Below are positions 55,559 through 64,000 of a DNA stretch of 64,000 nucleotides, in pieces. The notes under the pieces were generated by a model that was not told the DNA's origin, did not search any database, and worked only from the letters and a program-made list of their open reading frames with translations. A program made the translations under genes and the position numbers. This stretch comes from Dyadobacter sp. (GTDB taxonomy: Bacteria > Bacteroidota > Bacteroidia > Cytophagales > Spirosomataceae): assembly GCF_017744695.1 (NCBI RefSeq), contig NZ_JAGIAS010000001.1, positions 1,145,013 through 1,209,012 on the forward strand, given 5' to 3'. How positions within the stretch are numbered: position 1 is the first letter of the stretch; each line of letters begins with the position of its first letter.

Positions 55559-56128
55559 ATGAAGAGAATTGCCATTTTTGCCTCCGGTTCGGGGTCCAAT
55601 GCCGAAAAGATCTGTGAACATTTCATGGGCCGCGACGACGTGGATGTGTCGCTGATTTTCACTAACAATCCCATGGCCGGAGTGATCAAAAGGGCACTCA
55701 AATTGCAGATACCGGTGGTGTTTTTCGACCGGAAAACCTTTTACCATACCGGAAAAATCCCACAGATCCTGCAAAACGAAGGGATCGACCTGGTTGTGCT
55801 GGCGGGCTTTATGATGCTTGTACCGCCGGTACTCGTCAATTCCTTTCCGAACAAAATGATCAATATCCACCCCGCATTGCTACCGAAGTACGGCGGCAAA
55901 GGCATGTACGGGCATTTCGTACATGAGGCGGTGGTCAATGCCGGAGAAACGGAATCGGGGATTACGATCCACTATGTGAATGAGCATTACGACGAAGGTG
56001 ATATTATTTTCCAGGCGAAATGCGATGTCGCGCCCGGCGATACGCCCGATGACGTCGCGCGCAAAGTGCACGCGCTCGAATACGCCCATTACCCGCGCGT
56101 GATCGACGAAATCCTTACTGGCAGATAA
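55559..56128 (+). CDS. purN: Phosphoribosylglycinamide formyltransferase PurN
   Basis: This 189-residue enzyme performs the third step of purine synthesis, transferring formyl from 10-formyl-THF to GAR. The nucleotide loop 'FASGSGSNAEKI', catalytic histidine in 'INIHPALLPKYGGKGMYG' and aspartate in 'EHYDEGDIIFQ' are all present. It is followed 11 bases later by the EamA gene. Confidence 0.97.
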   Translation: MKRIAIFASGSGSNAEKICEHFMGRDDVDVSLIFTNNPMAGVIKRALKLQIPVVFFDRKTFYHTGKIPQILQNEGIDLVVLAGFMMLVPPVLVNSFPNKMINIHPALLPKYGGKGMYGHFVHEAVVNAGETESGITIHYVNEHYDEGDIIFQAKCDVAPGDTPDDVARKVHALEYAHYPRVIDEILTGR

Positions 56129-56139
56129 GCCGCTGCGCC

Positions 56140-57054
56140 ATGCTGTTCTTCCTGCTAGCGGTTGTTTTTACTGTCATGCTCTACCTGATCATGCGCGCTT
56201 ACCCGCGCTATCAGGTGGATTCATTCCATGCAGTCGTTTTCAATTATTACTCCTGTGTACTTACCGGGCTTGTATTGACGCCCGATTTGAACCTCTTCAC
56301 GCAAGTGCGATGGGGCTCGGAAGGAACGATCCTCACGATGGCCCTTGGGGCGATGTTCGTTACGGCATTTATGCTCATAGGGCTTACTGCGCAAAAAGTA
56401 AGCGTAACAGCCACGTCGCTCGCGGGGAATATGTCGCTGGTAATTCCGGTACTTTTCGGCCTGTTTGTTTTCAAAAATAACAACAAAGACTTTACCGCAT
56501 TCAACTACCTCGGACTGGTGCTCGCCCTCGTCGCACTTGCATTGGGCGCAATCCAGCGTTCGCCGAAATCTTCCGATGTGGGAAATACCAGGCAAGCCGC
56601 GAAGCAGGCATTATGGATTTTGCCCATACTGACTTTCTTTGCCTCAGGGACGAACAATACACTGATCAACTTCCTGTCGTCCAAGTACTATCCTGCCGGG
56701 CAGATCACGGTTTTTATGATCATCGCCTGCTTTGGCGCCGTAGTGATCGGCACTTCGATCCTCATCTACCGCATCGTCGCGCACGGCCATCGACTGAAAC
56801 TCCGCAGCGTTGTCGGAGGATTGCTGCTCGGCGTACCCAACTTTTTATCGCTCTATTTTCTGCTGCTGGCGCTTGCTGCATTTGGGAACAGCGCAGCCTA
56901 TGTTTTCCCGATCTATAACATTCTGACTATGCTAGTTTCGGCCCTCGCGGCCTGGGCATTATACAAAGAGCGCCTCAATACGCTGAATAAGTGGGGACTG
57001 GTACTTGCGGTAGCGGCGATTATACTGATTTCTTACCAGGAACTGAACCTGTGA
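56140..57054 (+). CDS. EamA/DMT family transporter
   Basis: This 304-residue protein has about ten membrane segments in two EamA-like halves; the second half shows 'AFGNSAAYVFPIYNILTMLVSALAAWALYKERLNTLNKWGLVLAVAAIILIS'. The substrate is unknown. It is probably co-transcribed with purN and the J-domain gene (gaps of 11 and 24 bases). Confidence 0.88.
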   Translation: MLFFLLAVVFTVMLYLIMRAYPRYQVDSFHAVVFNYYSCVLTGLVLTPDLNLFTQVRWGSEGTILTMALGAMFVTAFMLIGLTAQKVSVTATSLAGNMSLVIPVLFGLFVFKNNNKDFTAFNYLGLVLALVALALGAIQRSPKSSDVGNTRQAAKQALWILPILTFFASGTNNTLINFLSSKYYPAGQITVFMIIACFGAVVIGTSILIYRIVAHGHRLKLRSVVGGLLLGVPNFLSLYFLLLALAAFGNSAAYVFPIYNILTMLVSALAAWALYKERLNTLNKWGLVLAVAAIILISYQELNL

Positions 57055-57078
57055 TCCCGCGAGCGCTGTTTACTGACC

Positions 57079-58134
57079 ATGACCGACACCGCCATCCTGC
57101 ATATCCCCGAGCAAGACAAACCGCTCAACAAGAAACAAAAGGAGTTTAATACGCTTTCCGACACGATCGAAGCGCTCGACCGCCAGATCGCCGACCTTCA
57201 ACAGGCGCTCGACGAAATGTTACGGCGAATCCCCTGTGATCTCGATCCGCTCGTGCGGGAATACCAGGGCTACCGGGCCGATATTGTGAACCTTTGGGAC
57301 CGGACCTACGAAGCGGAGCATTTCCGGAAGGCCTATCAAACCAAACTGGCCTTTCTGATCGCCGAAAATGCCTACGACCTCATTAAAAACCACGCGCTAT
57401 TCGAGTTAAAACCTGTTTTTAACAAATATAGCCCGGTGGACATCGACGTATTGCTCGAAGAAGAACGCCTGAGGGAGGTATCCCGGATCAAAGATCCTGC
57501 ATTTTTGCTGGAAAGTGTGTACGAAACGGAGCCCGAAGTCTCCTTCCACGAGCTGCCGGAAGACGAGCAGCAACGCATTAAGGCGGAAAGAAGGGAACAG
57601 CGCATGGATCAGCGCACGCGGGAAGCACAGCAGGCAAAAACCACTAAATCAGTTCGGAGCGTTTACATGGAGCTCGTGAAAACATTCCACCCCGACCGGG
57701 AAACCGATGAAGTCGAAAAGCTGCGTAAAACCGAAACAATGCAGCGCATCACGAAAGCATACCAGGCCAACAACCTGCTCGACCTCCTGAAACTACAAAT
57801 GGAGCTCGAACAAACCGACCGCAGCGGGCTTGAAAACCTTCATAAAAATCAACTGAGCTACTACAACAAGATCCTGAGGCAGCAAGTAGAGGAGCTGGAT
57901 CAGCAAAAAATCGCCATCCAGCAGAAAATATCCGCCATTTGTGGCCTACCCTATCAGTACGCCAATTCCCAGGTAACTGTTATCGCGAAATTCAATACCA
58001 ATATCAATGAATTGAAAGCCGAGATCAAAAATATCAGAAAAGTGTACAAACACTGGCTTGTCCCGTCTCAACTCAAAGCCTATCTCAAACCCTTCCAGAT
58101 TCCCGATCAGCCGGAAGATGATACCGATGAATAA
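57079..58134 (+). CDS. J-domain protein with coiled-coil regions
   Basis: This 351-residue soluble protein has an N-terminal helical coiled coil ('TLSDTIEALDRQIADLQQALDEML'), an internal J domain with an intact HPD (204-206, 'VKTFHPDRETDEVEKLRKTETMQRITKAYQANNLLDLL') and a second coiled coil ('LRQQVEELDQQKIAIQQKI'). The J domain should stimulate a DnaK-type Hsp70. No zinc-finger or substrate domains of DnaJ are present, so it is a specialised co-chaperone. Confidence 0.87.
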   Translation: MTDTAILHIPEQDKPLNKKQKEFNTLSDTIEALDRQIADLQQALDEMLRRIPCDLDPLVREYQGYRADIVNLWDRTYEAEHFRKAYQTKLAFLIAENAYDLIKNHALFELKPVFNKYSPVDIDVLLEEERLREVSRIKDPAFLLESVYETEPEVSFHELPEDEQQRIKAERREQRMDQRTREAQQAKTTKSVRSVYMELVKTFHPDRETDEVEKLRKTETMQRITKAYQANNLLDLLKLQMELEQTDRSGLENLHKNQLSYYNKILRQQVEELDQQKIAIQQKISAICGLPYQYANSQVTVIAKFNTNINELKAEIKNIRKVYKHWLVPSQLKAYLKPFQIPDQPEDDTDE

Positions 58135-58155
58135 CGGAAATTAGCCGTTTTTTGC
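58132..58155 (+). terminator. Weak terminator after the J-domain gene
   Basis: A 5-bp stem ('aacgg'/'ccgtt') with a 7-base loop is followed by TTTT at the gene end. The 58156-58337 spacer beyond shows nothing I can assign. Confidence 0.4.
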
Positions 58156-58337
58156 GGGAAACGTATACAATTCGTAGACGTTTTTCCACGAAATTCAACA
58201 TGAATTCAAATGTGATTTTATAAATATGGCGATACACGGTGCTAGTGTTAAGCTGGTTAAATAAAATCACCCACAAAGTGCGCATTTGGCATATAATTTG
58301 TGTTTAGCGGGATTGACGCACCCAAACTCACATTTAA

Positions 58338-58979
58338 ATGAAAAATTGCATTTTTTTGCTGCTCGTAGTAGTGTTTTGTAGCTCACGGGCACAAGCTCAG
58401 GAAAACGTTTCCATCGGCCCGCTGGTAGGATTATCGATTGCCAATTTCCACGGCGATGTTTCGAATACCGATTGGAAACCCGGATTGACCATCGGTGGCT
58501 TCTACAATTACAGCTCCGAGTCGGGCTTTGGTTTTAGCGGGCAGCTGCTTTTTACACAGCTAGGCGCGCAAATCAACAATAAAACCAATGAAATTAACCT
58601 AAACTATATCCAGGCTCCATTGCTGGCCACCTTCTTTTTCGGACGTTACGGCGACCGTGTACGTCCGAAGATTTTCCTCGGCCCTAACCTCAATTTCCTG
58701 GTTGGCGCAAGGGATAAAAACGGTAACAACATCAACGGAGATTCCAACAACCGTATTTACGCTCCATTCGACCTGGGTCTTACATTCGGAGGTGGATTGA
58801 ACTATCGCCTGCAAGAGAAGATCTGGCTGAATTTTGACGTACGGTACGGACTGGGATTACTTGATGTAACGAGACTCGATAATTCAAAGATCAGAAACAA
58901 CAACTGGGGTATCAATGTGGGGTTGAGCTTCCCGCTCGGGACCTACAACAAGCATACCGGAAGGCTACGTACGCGCTGA
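58338..58979 (+). CDS. Outer-membrane beta-barrel (porin family, PorT-like) protein
   Basis: This 213-residue protein has a signal peptide ('IFLLLVVVFCSSRAQAQ') and an eight-stranded barrel pattern ('SIGPLVGLSIANFHGDV', 'GFGFSGQLLFTQLGAQIN', 'NYIQAPLLATFFFG', 'PKIFLGPNLNFLVGAR', 'FDLGLTFGGGLNYRL', 'WGINVGLSFPLG'), as in the 'outer membrane protein beta-barrel domain' family. The function is unknown. A terminator follows. Confidence 0.87.
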   Translation: MKNCIFLLLVVVFCSSRAQAQENVSIGPLVGLSIANFHGDVSNTDWKPGLTIGGFYNYSSESGFGFSGQLLFTQLGAQINNKTNEINLNYIQAPLLATFFFGRYGDRVRPKIFLGPNLNFLVGARDKNGNNINGDSNNRIYAPFDLGLTFGGGLNYRLQEKIWLNFDVRYGLGLLDVTRLDNSKIRNNNWGINVGLSFPLGTYNKHTGRLRTR

Positions 58980-58998
58980 CACACTATAATTCATGAAT

Positions 58999-59036
58999 AG
59001 AAGGGCATCCAGATCTGAGTGCCCTTCTTTACTTTT
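58999..59036 (+). terminator. Terminator after the barrel gene
   Basis: A perfect 9-bp stem (58999-59007 with 59020-59028) is followed by a T-rich run. The tail overlaps the promoter-like TACTTTTG (59030-59037) for the next gene. Confidence 0.8.
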
Positions 59037-59037
59037 G
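59030..59037 (+). promoter_or_regulatory. Candidate -7 element before the GT39-like gene
   Basis: TACTTTTG matches TAnnTTTG, 29 bases upstream of the ATG. Confidence 0.4.
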
Positions 59038-59066
59038 CTACCGGTAGGTTTTAACGCACACTGCCT

Positions 59067-60464
59067 ATGCTTCAAAAGGATTTGTTGAAAATCACCCAAT
59101 GGGGCCTCGGAATCGCTGTGCTGATCTGGCTGATCGGCTGGCTGATGCTGATTCCCGAGGATTTTTCGGCCCAAATAGCCGCTGTCTCCGCCGAAACGGT
59201 AAAAAATGGCCGGTTAAATGAACAGACGGGCATATCCCCGCCTATTATTTCTTTCTCCGTAGGCGCTATGCGGCTTTTCGGAATTAATCAGCTGTCACTC
59301 CACATTCCTGGCTTTCTGGCTATTCTTTTCAGCCTGTTTTGCACTTACCGCTTTACCCGCGCCCTCGCGGGAACAGAGTCGGCGATCCTTTCCGTACTGA
59401 TCCTGGCCACATCCCAGGCCACATTTCTGGTCAACAACGAGTTGGGGGATTCCAGCTACCTGGCTGCATGCTTCATTTTCACATTATGGCAAATCAACGC
59501 CTACCTCGAAACCAGGAACATTACCAGTCTTTTGTTTTCCCTCATCGGCGCGGCGGGTTTGATTTGGGTTAAAAACACCTTTCCCGACAATACGGATCAG
59601 TGGCCGATTGATCCCTTGCTCACTTTGCTGATCACATTCTCTCCATGGACGATTTTCCTGATACTGGCTATGATCGATTTGATTCGGCGGGTTATTTTCC
59701 CAAATCAGGATGGAGGACAGAAGCATGAACTGATATGCCTGCTCGCGATCATCATGCCTTTTATTTTCAGTTATCTCAACCCTTTCAGGGCAACTTTTGA
59801 CGTGTATATGGCTTACCCCGTGGCTGCGGTGGTGACGGCAGTCTACATTATCCGCCGCCTGGAAAATGATCCCGAAACTTTCTCAGGTCTGCTCGCATAC
59901 GTACATGCGGTAGCCGCATATGCCGCGCTCGCGCTGCTGTTTTGCCTCGTGTGGTTCACATTTCCGGCCGACAATTATTACGGATTGGTCCATTTCATGG
60001 CGCTTCTCAGCGTCCTTACCTGGCTGATCTTCTTTTCGACTGTCCGCAACAAGCTGATAGCGGGATGTGTAGTGTTCGCAATCGGGGCCAATATCGTGCT
60101 TACCACCTATTTTTACCCTAATATTTATGAATACCAGGCGCCTGCAAAGCTCGGCATTATCGCCAGGGCAAACGGCGCATCGCACGAGCGGCTTTTCAGC
60201 TACCAGGCCGGAACGCCTTACAGCCTTCGCTTTTACTCGGGTACGCAGGTTACCGAGGTAGATGATTTTGGAAAACTGATCGGTATGAAAAATTGCCTGG
60301 TTTATACTCACCAGAACTTCGTGGGGGAATTCAAGGCCATCCGGCCTGATCTGCAAATCCTCGGGAGCTGCGAGGAATACCCCAAGAGAATCCTCGATTT
60401 CCGCTTTCTGGACCCGAACACCAGGGCTTCTTATGTACAGTCTAAGGTATTGATCAAGCTGTAA
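59067..60464 (+). CDS. Glycosyltransferase 39/ArnT-like membrane protein
   Basis: This 465-residue protein has an N-terminal membrane segment, a periplasmic loop that starts with an acidic residue after the segment ('MLIPEDFSAQIAAVSAETVKNGRLNEQTGISPP') and ten or so further hydrophobic segments. A short soluble C-terminus follows. The layout resembles PMT/ArnT-type lipid-linked sugar transferases, but the usual double-acidic motif is reduced ('EDF'), so activity is uncertain. Confidence 0.7.
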   Translation: MLQKDLLKITQWGLGIAVLIWLIGWLMLIPEDFSAQIAAVSAETVKNGRLNEQTGISPPIISFSVGAMRLFGINQLSLHIPGFLAILFSLFCTYRFTRALAGTESAILSVLILATSQATFLVNNELGDSSYLAACFIFTLWQINAYLETRNITSLLFSLIGAAGLIWVKNTFPDNTDQWPIDPLLTLLITFSPWTIFLILAMIDLIRRVIFPNQDGGQKHELICLLAIIMPFIFSYLNPFRATFDVYMAYPVAAVVTAVYIIRRLENDPETFSGLLAYVHAVAAYAALALLFCLVWFTFPADNYYGLVHFMALLSVLTWLIFFSTVRNKLIAGCVVFAIGANIVLTTYFYPNIYEYQAPAKLGIIARANGASHERLFSYQAGTPYSLRFYSGTQVTEVDDFGKLIGMKNCLVYTHQNFVGEFKAIRPDLQILGSCEEYPKRILDFRFLDPNTRASYVQSKVLIKL

Positions 60465-60581
60465 GTCAGACGCTCCAAAAGAACGTCTATCAATTTCCGG
60501 CATCGCCATTCAACCTTCCTCTTCATTCCGGGAGCGATTAGATAAAAACGGTTAGCATAATGCGTTCAGAGGGATTAGCCT

Positions 60582-60589
60582 TACCTTTG
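60582..60589 (+). promoter_or_regulatory. Candidate -7 element for the helicase gene
   Basis: TACCTTTG matches TAnnTTTG, 21 bases before the ATG, leaving a very short leader. No clear -33 TTTG is seen. Confidence 0.45.
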
Positions 60590-60610
60590 TAGTCTTTTAC
60601 GAATTGTATT

Positions 60611-61948
60611 ATGACTTTTGAAGATTTAAATCTCACCAAACCACTTCTGAAAGCGCTTTCAGAAGCGGGATATACGACACCGACCACCATCCAGCACAAG
60701 GTTTTTTCGGTTATGATGTCCGGAAAGGACGTCTGCGGAATCGCGCAAACCGGTACCGGAAAGACATTCGCCTATTTGTTACCAACACTCCGGCAGATTG
60801 AGTATGCCAAAGATCGCCTGCCGCAATTGTTGATCCTCGTACCTACGCGTGAGCTCGTGGTGCAGGTGTTGGAGGAAGTTCGAAAATTGGCAGCATACAC
60901 AACGCTGCAAGCGGTAGGCGTGTACGGCGGCGGGAATATCAAGGTTCAAATGGCGGAACTCCATGAAGGTGCCGATGTGGTGGTGGCCACGCCCGGCCGG
61001 TTATACGACCTTGCTTTGAACGGCTCTTTGAAAAGTAAAAATATCAAAAAGCTGGTGATCGACGAGGTGGACGAAATGCTGAACCTCGGGTTTCGCCCGC
61101 AGCTGAAAAACATCCTCGATTTGCTTCCACAGCGTCGTCAAAACCTGCTTTTCTCGGCTACCATTACCCAGGAAGTGGAAGCACTGATGAAGACGTATTT
61201 CAATGACCCGGTGCGCATCGAAGCGGCCCCTGTCGGAACGCCTTTGGAGAATATCGAGCAGCAGGCTTATGATGTCCCCAATTTTTACACCAAAGTCAAT
61301 CTGATCGATTTCCTGCTCGACCGGCACGAGGAAATGAACAAGGTCCTGATTTTTGTGGCCACCAAAAAGCTCGCCGATCAGCTTTACGGCCAATTGGAAC
61401 TCGGTTATATGAACAAAATAGGGGTTATCCATTCCAATAAGGACCAGAACCACCGCTTCAACACGATCAGGCAGTTCCATGCCGGCAATTACCGCATCCT
61501 GATCGCTACCGACATCATCGCCCGCGGACTCGACGTGGCCGAGGTTTCGCACGTTTTCAATTTCGATATTCCCGAAGTACCCGAAAACTATATTCACCGG
61601 ATAGGCCGCACAGGCAGGGCCGACCAGAAGGGTATTGCCATTTCCTTCATTACCGAACGCGAGAAGCCATTTCAACAGCAGATCGAGGAACTGATGGATT
61701 TTGAAATACCCATGCTCCCGCTGCCCGAGGGGTTGAAAATTTCGGAAATACTAACACCCGACGAAGAGCCCAAAATTTTCATGAAAAACATCGAACTGAA
61801 ACGTCCCAAACGCGAAGACGTCGGTCCGGCATTTCACGAAAAGAAAGCTAAAAATCAGAAGGTTAATGTACGCCGCGATCACGCGAAGGAAAAGATGGCC
61901 AAATACGGGCGACCTATCAAACGCTCCGGTAAAAAGCCCAAGAAATAG
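60611..61948 (+). CDS. DEAD-box family ATP-dependent RNA helicase (motif II DEVD)
   Basis: This 445-residue helicase has the Q motif ('YTTPTTIQHKVF'), Walker A 'AQTGTGKT' (45-52), 'PTREL', 'TPGR', motif II 'VIDEVDEM' (DEVD at 151-154), motif III 'SAT', 'ARGLDV' and 'HRIGRTGR'. The basic C-terminal tail ('KRSGKKPKK') probably binds RNA. Motif II reads DEVD instead of DEAD; family members with this change are known, and the catalytic acids are kept. It likely unwinds rRNA or mRNA structures. Confidence 0.95.
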   Translation: MTFEDLNLTKPLLKALSEAGYTTPTTIQHKVFSVMMSGKDVCGIAQTGTGKTFAYLLPTLRQIEYAKDRLPQLLILVPTRELVVQVLEEVRKLAAYTTLQAVGVYGGGNIKVQMAELHEGADVVVATPGRLYDLALNGSLKSKNIKKLVIDEVDEMLNLGFRPQLKNILDLLPQRRQNLLFSATITQEVEALMKTYFNDPVRIEAAPVGTPLENIEQQAYDVPNFYTKVNLIDFLLDRHEEMNKVLIFVATKKLADQLYGQLELGYMNKIGVIHSNKDQNHRFNTIRQFHAGNYRILIATDIIARGLDVAEVSHVFNFDIPEVPENYIHRIGRTGRADQKGIAISFITEREKPFQQQIEELMDFEIPMLPLPEGLKISEILTPDEEPKIFMKNIELKRPKREDVGPAFHEKKAKNQKVNVRRDHAKEKMAKYGRPIKRSGKKPKK

Positions 61949-61974
61949 TTAAGCGCCAGATATTCAAATCATTT

Positions 61975-61999
61975 TGCAGGATTTGTTGTTGATCCTGCA
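61975..61999 (+). promoter_or_regulatory. Hairpin abutting the ABC transporter start codon
   Basis: A 7-bp stem (61976-61982 with 61992-61998), plus a T-A pair that uses the first base of the ATG at 61999, encloses a 9-base loop. It could hide the translation start or act as a small terminator of the helicase transcript. Confidence 0.45.
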
Positions 62000-63789
62000 T
62001 GAATATCTGGCAAATCTTTCAAAGACTACGTCCTTTCGTCCAGCCGTATCACCGGCAAATCGCCTTTGCATTATTCCTTACCTTACTCGGTGCTGTTACA
62101 GCCCAGGTGAATCCCTGGGTCCTACGATACACCGTCGATACGGTGCAATCCATGCTCGACCAGCATTGGGGCATTCTGCAAGGCAAGGAACTGCTGCTTC
62201 AAATCACGGCAATACTGTTCGTGAAGGAAATCGTGAACACGTTTATCGTTTTCGGGCAGCGGTATTTTGGTGAAAAAATCCGTATCAAAGTTTCCAGCGA
62301 TCTGGCGCAGAATGCCGTTAACCGCATTTTGACCTACAATCTGGCGTTTTTCAGCGATAATGAGAACCAGAAAGGCAAGCTGCAAACCCGCATCGACCGG
62401 GGTGCGGAAAGCCTTACGAAACTGATCCAGAACTTCTTTATCGATATTCTGCCGTTGTTCGCGAATGCGGTCGTCGCGCTGGGCATTATGTTCTCGGCTA
62501 ACTTCTACGTTGGCTGCATTGCCTTAGCTATTCTGCCGGTTTATTTCTGGGTAAGCTACAAGCAAGCCGGCCAGTTGCAAGGCGTCCGCCGCAAATTGAA
62601 ACGGCAACGTGAGAACAAGAGCAACGGACTCATTAACCTCATCGAATCGGTGATTGTCATCAAGTCCTTCGTACGCGAGAAACTGGAAGGCGAAAAACAG
62701 TACCGGCTGCAAATGGAGCTGATGGATTCACAACTCAAAACGCGCAAGACCAACTTCACTTACGACGGCATCAAGAGCTTTATTGAGCAAATCGGTGTGG
62801 TACTGATCATCATTCTCACCGCTTATCTCGTGCTCGACCAGCAAATGTCCATCGGAGCGATCATGTTCCATATTCTGCTTTTCAACAACGTCTCCGCCCC
62901 TATCCGCCAGCTGCACCGCATTTATGACGAGATGAACGACGCGCTAACCTATTCAGAAGGTTTCTTCGATATTCTGGATGCCGGCAACTCGGTCGAAACG
63001 AGTGGAGAAATCGTAAAAACACAATTTCGCGGCGACTACCACCTTCGGAATGTGTCGTTTGCTTATCCCAATGGCACCAAAGCATTATCCGGCATCAATA
63101 TGGAGATCAAATCGGGGCAAACGACCGCTCTGGTAGGGCTTTCGGGAGCCGGTAAAAGTACGTTAATTAACCTCCTCGTCGGTTTTTATGCGCAGGATGC
63201 CGGCGAGATCCTGCTCGACGGCCGACCGTTAAAATCTTACGACCTGTCCTCGCTTAGAAATGCCATTGGAATGGTACTTCAAAAGAACCACATTTTTAAA
63301 GGCTCCATTGCGGAAAACATCTGGTACGGCAAACCCGATGCCACCTGGGACGAGCTTGTTGAGGCCTCTAAAAGTGCCTATCTGCACGAGCAGATTATGG
63401 AGCTGCCCGACGGATACGAAACGGATGCCCAACTGCTTTCGGGAGGTCAGCAACAGCGCATCGCCATTGCACGCCTTTTTCTCAAAAACCCACCCATCAT
63501 TTTCCTCGATGAGCCTACGGCCAGCCTCGACGCCATCGCCACCGAGCAGATCAAAAACAGCCTCGACGCCATCAAGAAAAACCGGACCGTCGTCATCATT
63601 TCGCATAGCCTTGCCCAAATTCTGGATTCCGACCAAATCTATGTCATGAAGAAAGGACAGATCGTAGAATCTGGCAGACATGAAGATTTGTACGAGCAAA
63701 ATGGTGTTTACAGGCAGATTTTTAATGCATCCGCCCGCAGCCTGAACTTAGGAAAGATGCTGGAAACCATGAGCCGAGACCAGGATTAG
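61999..63789 (+). CDS. ABC exporter, fused permease and ATPase
   Basis: In this 596-residue protein the N-terminal six-segment permease (about 1-320; 'QIAFALFLTLLGAVTAQVNPW') is followed by an ATPase domain with Walker A 'GLSGAGKST', Q-loop 'MVLQKNHIF', signature 'LSGGQQQR', Walker B 'PIIFLDEPTA' and the switch histidine in 'VIISHS'. All catalytic residues are kept. It would act as a homodimer or heterodimer exporting lipids, drugs or peptides; the substrate is unknown. Confidence 0.95.
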   Translation: MNIWQIFQRLRPFVQPYHRQIAFALFLTLLGAVTAQVNPWVLRYTVDTVQSMLDQHWGILQGKELLLQITAILFVKEIVNTFIVFGQRYFGEKIRIKVSSDLAQNAVNRILTYNLAFFSDNENQKGKLQTRIDRGAESLTKLIQNFFIDILPLFANAVVALGIMFSANFYVGCIALAILPVYFWVSYKQAGQLQGVRRKLKRQRENKSNGLINLIESVIVIKSFVREKLEGEKQYRLQMELMDSQLKTRKTNFTYDGIKSFIEQIGVVLIIILTAYLVLDQQMSIGAIMFHILLFNNVSAPIRQLHRIYDEMNDALTYSEGFFDILDAGNSVETSGEIVKTQFRGDYHLRNVSFAYPNGTKALSGINMEIKSGQTTALVGLSGAGKSTLINLLVGFYAQDAGEILLDGRPLKSYDLSSLRNAIGMVLQKNHIFKGSIAENIWYGKPDATWDELVEASKSAYLHEQIMELPDGYETDAQLLSGGQQQRIAIARLFLKNPPIIFLDEPTASLDAIATEQIKNSLDAIKKNRTVVIISHSLAQILDSDQIYVMKKGQIVESGRHEDLYEQNGVYRQIFNASARSLNLGKMLETMSRDQD

Positions 63790-64000
63790 AGAATTTTAAA
63801 AATATTTTTTCGGGCGAGTGATCTAAAGAAGTTCCTCCGTCGTATGTCGTTTCATGGTAACGAACGACCAATCCAAAAGCGCCGGGCACGACGTGCGACG
63901 TGCGGTGCGGATTTGAAGATACAATTAATTATTGTGGAGGGTAAGGTAATACATAGAAAGGGTGGCGAATGTCACCCTCTCTTTTTTGCGCATAAAAAAA
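63790..64000. other. Gene-free right end with structured sequence and terminator
   Basis: No reading frame here is supportable. Short inverted repeats occur ('gtcgtt'/'aacgac' at about 63846-63868; 'gcac'/'gtgc' around 63886-63896). A six-base stem (agggtg/caccct, about 63959-63978) followed by a T-run forms a likely terminator. The region may be the 3' end of the ABC transcript or a small RNA. Confidence 0.4.
63958..63988 (+). terminator. Terminator-like hairpin near the right edge
   Basis: A stem 'agggtg'/'caccct' with an 8-base loop is followed by 'ctctctttttt'. It lies 170 bases after the ABC gene. Confidence 0.65.

Overview
The window looks like a chromosome segment of a Bacteroidota (Cytophagales) bacterium, most like Dyadobacter or a close relative. 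The evidence is two FecR/SusC/SusD sets, a giant secreted protein with a type IX secretion (T9SS) sorting domain, a bacillithiol glycosyltransferase (BshA), a DUF4834 protein, putative promoters of the TAnnTTTG type, and roughly balanced base composition. The genus is an inference; no rRNA or other species marker is present. No tRNA, rRNA, CRISPR array, insertion sequence or prophage was recognised.

Region 1 (1-13144) opens with the end of a FecR anti-sigma gene. It continues with a SusC/SusD outer-membrane uptake pair and a run of exported enzymes: a Tat-type SelA-like PLP enzyme, a COG3964-type amidohydrolase, a sorbosone-dehydrogenase/cytochrome c fusion, a free cytochrome c, a second sorbosone dehydrogenase and a Tat-type RidA. 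Region 2 (13448-26140) has an ECF sigma factor, an acyltransferase and a hicBA toxin-antitoxin pair on the opposite strand. These are followed by a second FecR/SusC/SusD set, a paralogous amidohydrolase, an exported RraA/HMG-aldolase-like protein and a BASS-family permease. Read together, regions 1 and 2 suggest an extracytoplasmic route that imports an acylated (amino) sugar or sugar acid across the outer membrane. The substrate would be oxidised into a cytochrome c chain, deacylated, deaminated or dehydrated, cleaved, and taken up. This pathway is an inference and is the most interesting item in the window. Long intergenic hairpins separate several of these genes, and an octamer CCTAAACC recurs just upstream of four of the start codons.

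Region 3 (26952-33718) is a thiamine operon. It has a promoter, a TPP riboswitch with a likely terminator hairpin, then thiS, thiC, a double thiE-like gene, thiG, thiH and a thiF-rhodanese fusion. The two ThiE-like domains are joined by a linker encoded by two 79-base direct repeats carrying palindromes, plus a third palindrome.

Region 4 (33725-44517) carries an AraC-type regulator, a nitrilase-family hydrolase and a DUF4143-type ATPase preceded by three palindromes at exact 32-base spacing. Next come a TauE/SafE exporter and nuoA. An XRE regulator and an outer-membrane protein gene separate nuoA from nuoB-nuoC, and no nuoD follows. A cysteine-free TlpA-like protein and a BamA/TamA-like barrel protein follow.

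Region 5 (44727-63789) is mostly housekeeping: carB (without the usual C-terminal regulatory domain), the 1416-residue T9SS protein, DUF4834, bshA, a UbiA prenyltransferase, a TapB-like protein, purN, an EamA transporter, a J-domain protein, an outer-membrane barrel, a GT39-like membrane protein, a DEAD-box-type helicase (motif DEVD) and an ABC exporter. The last 210 bases hold no gene I can support but end in a terminator-like hairpin.
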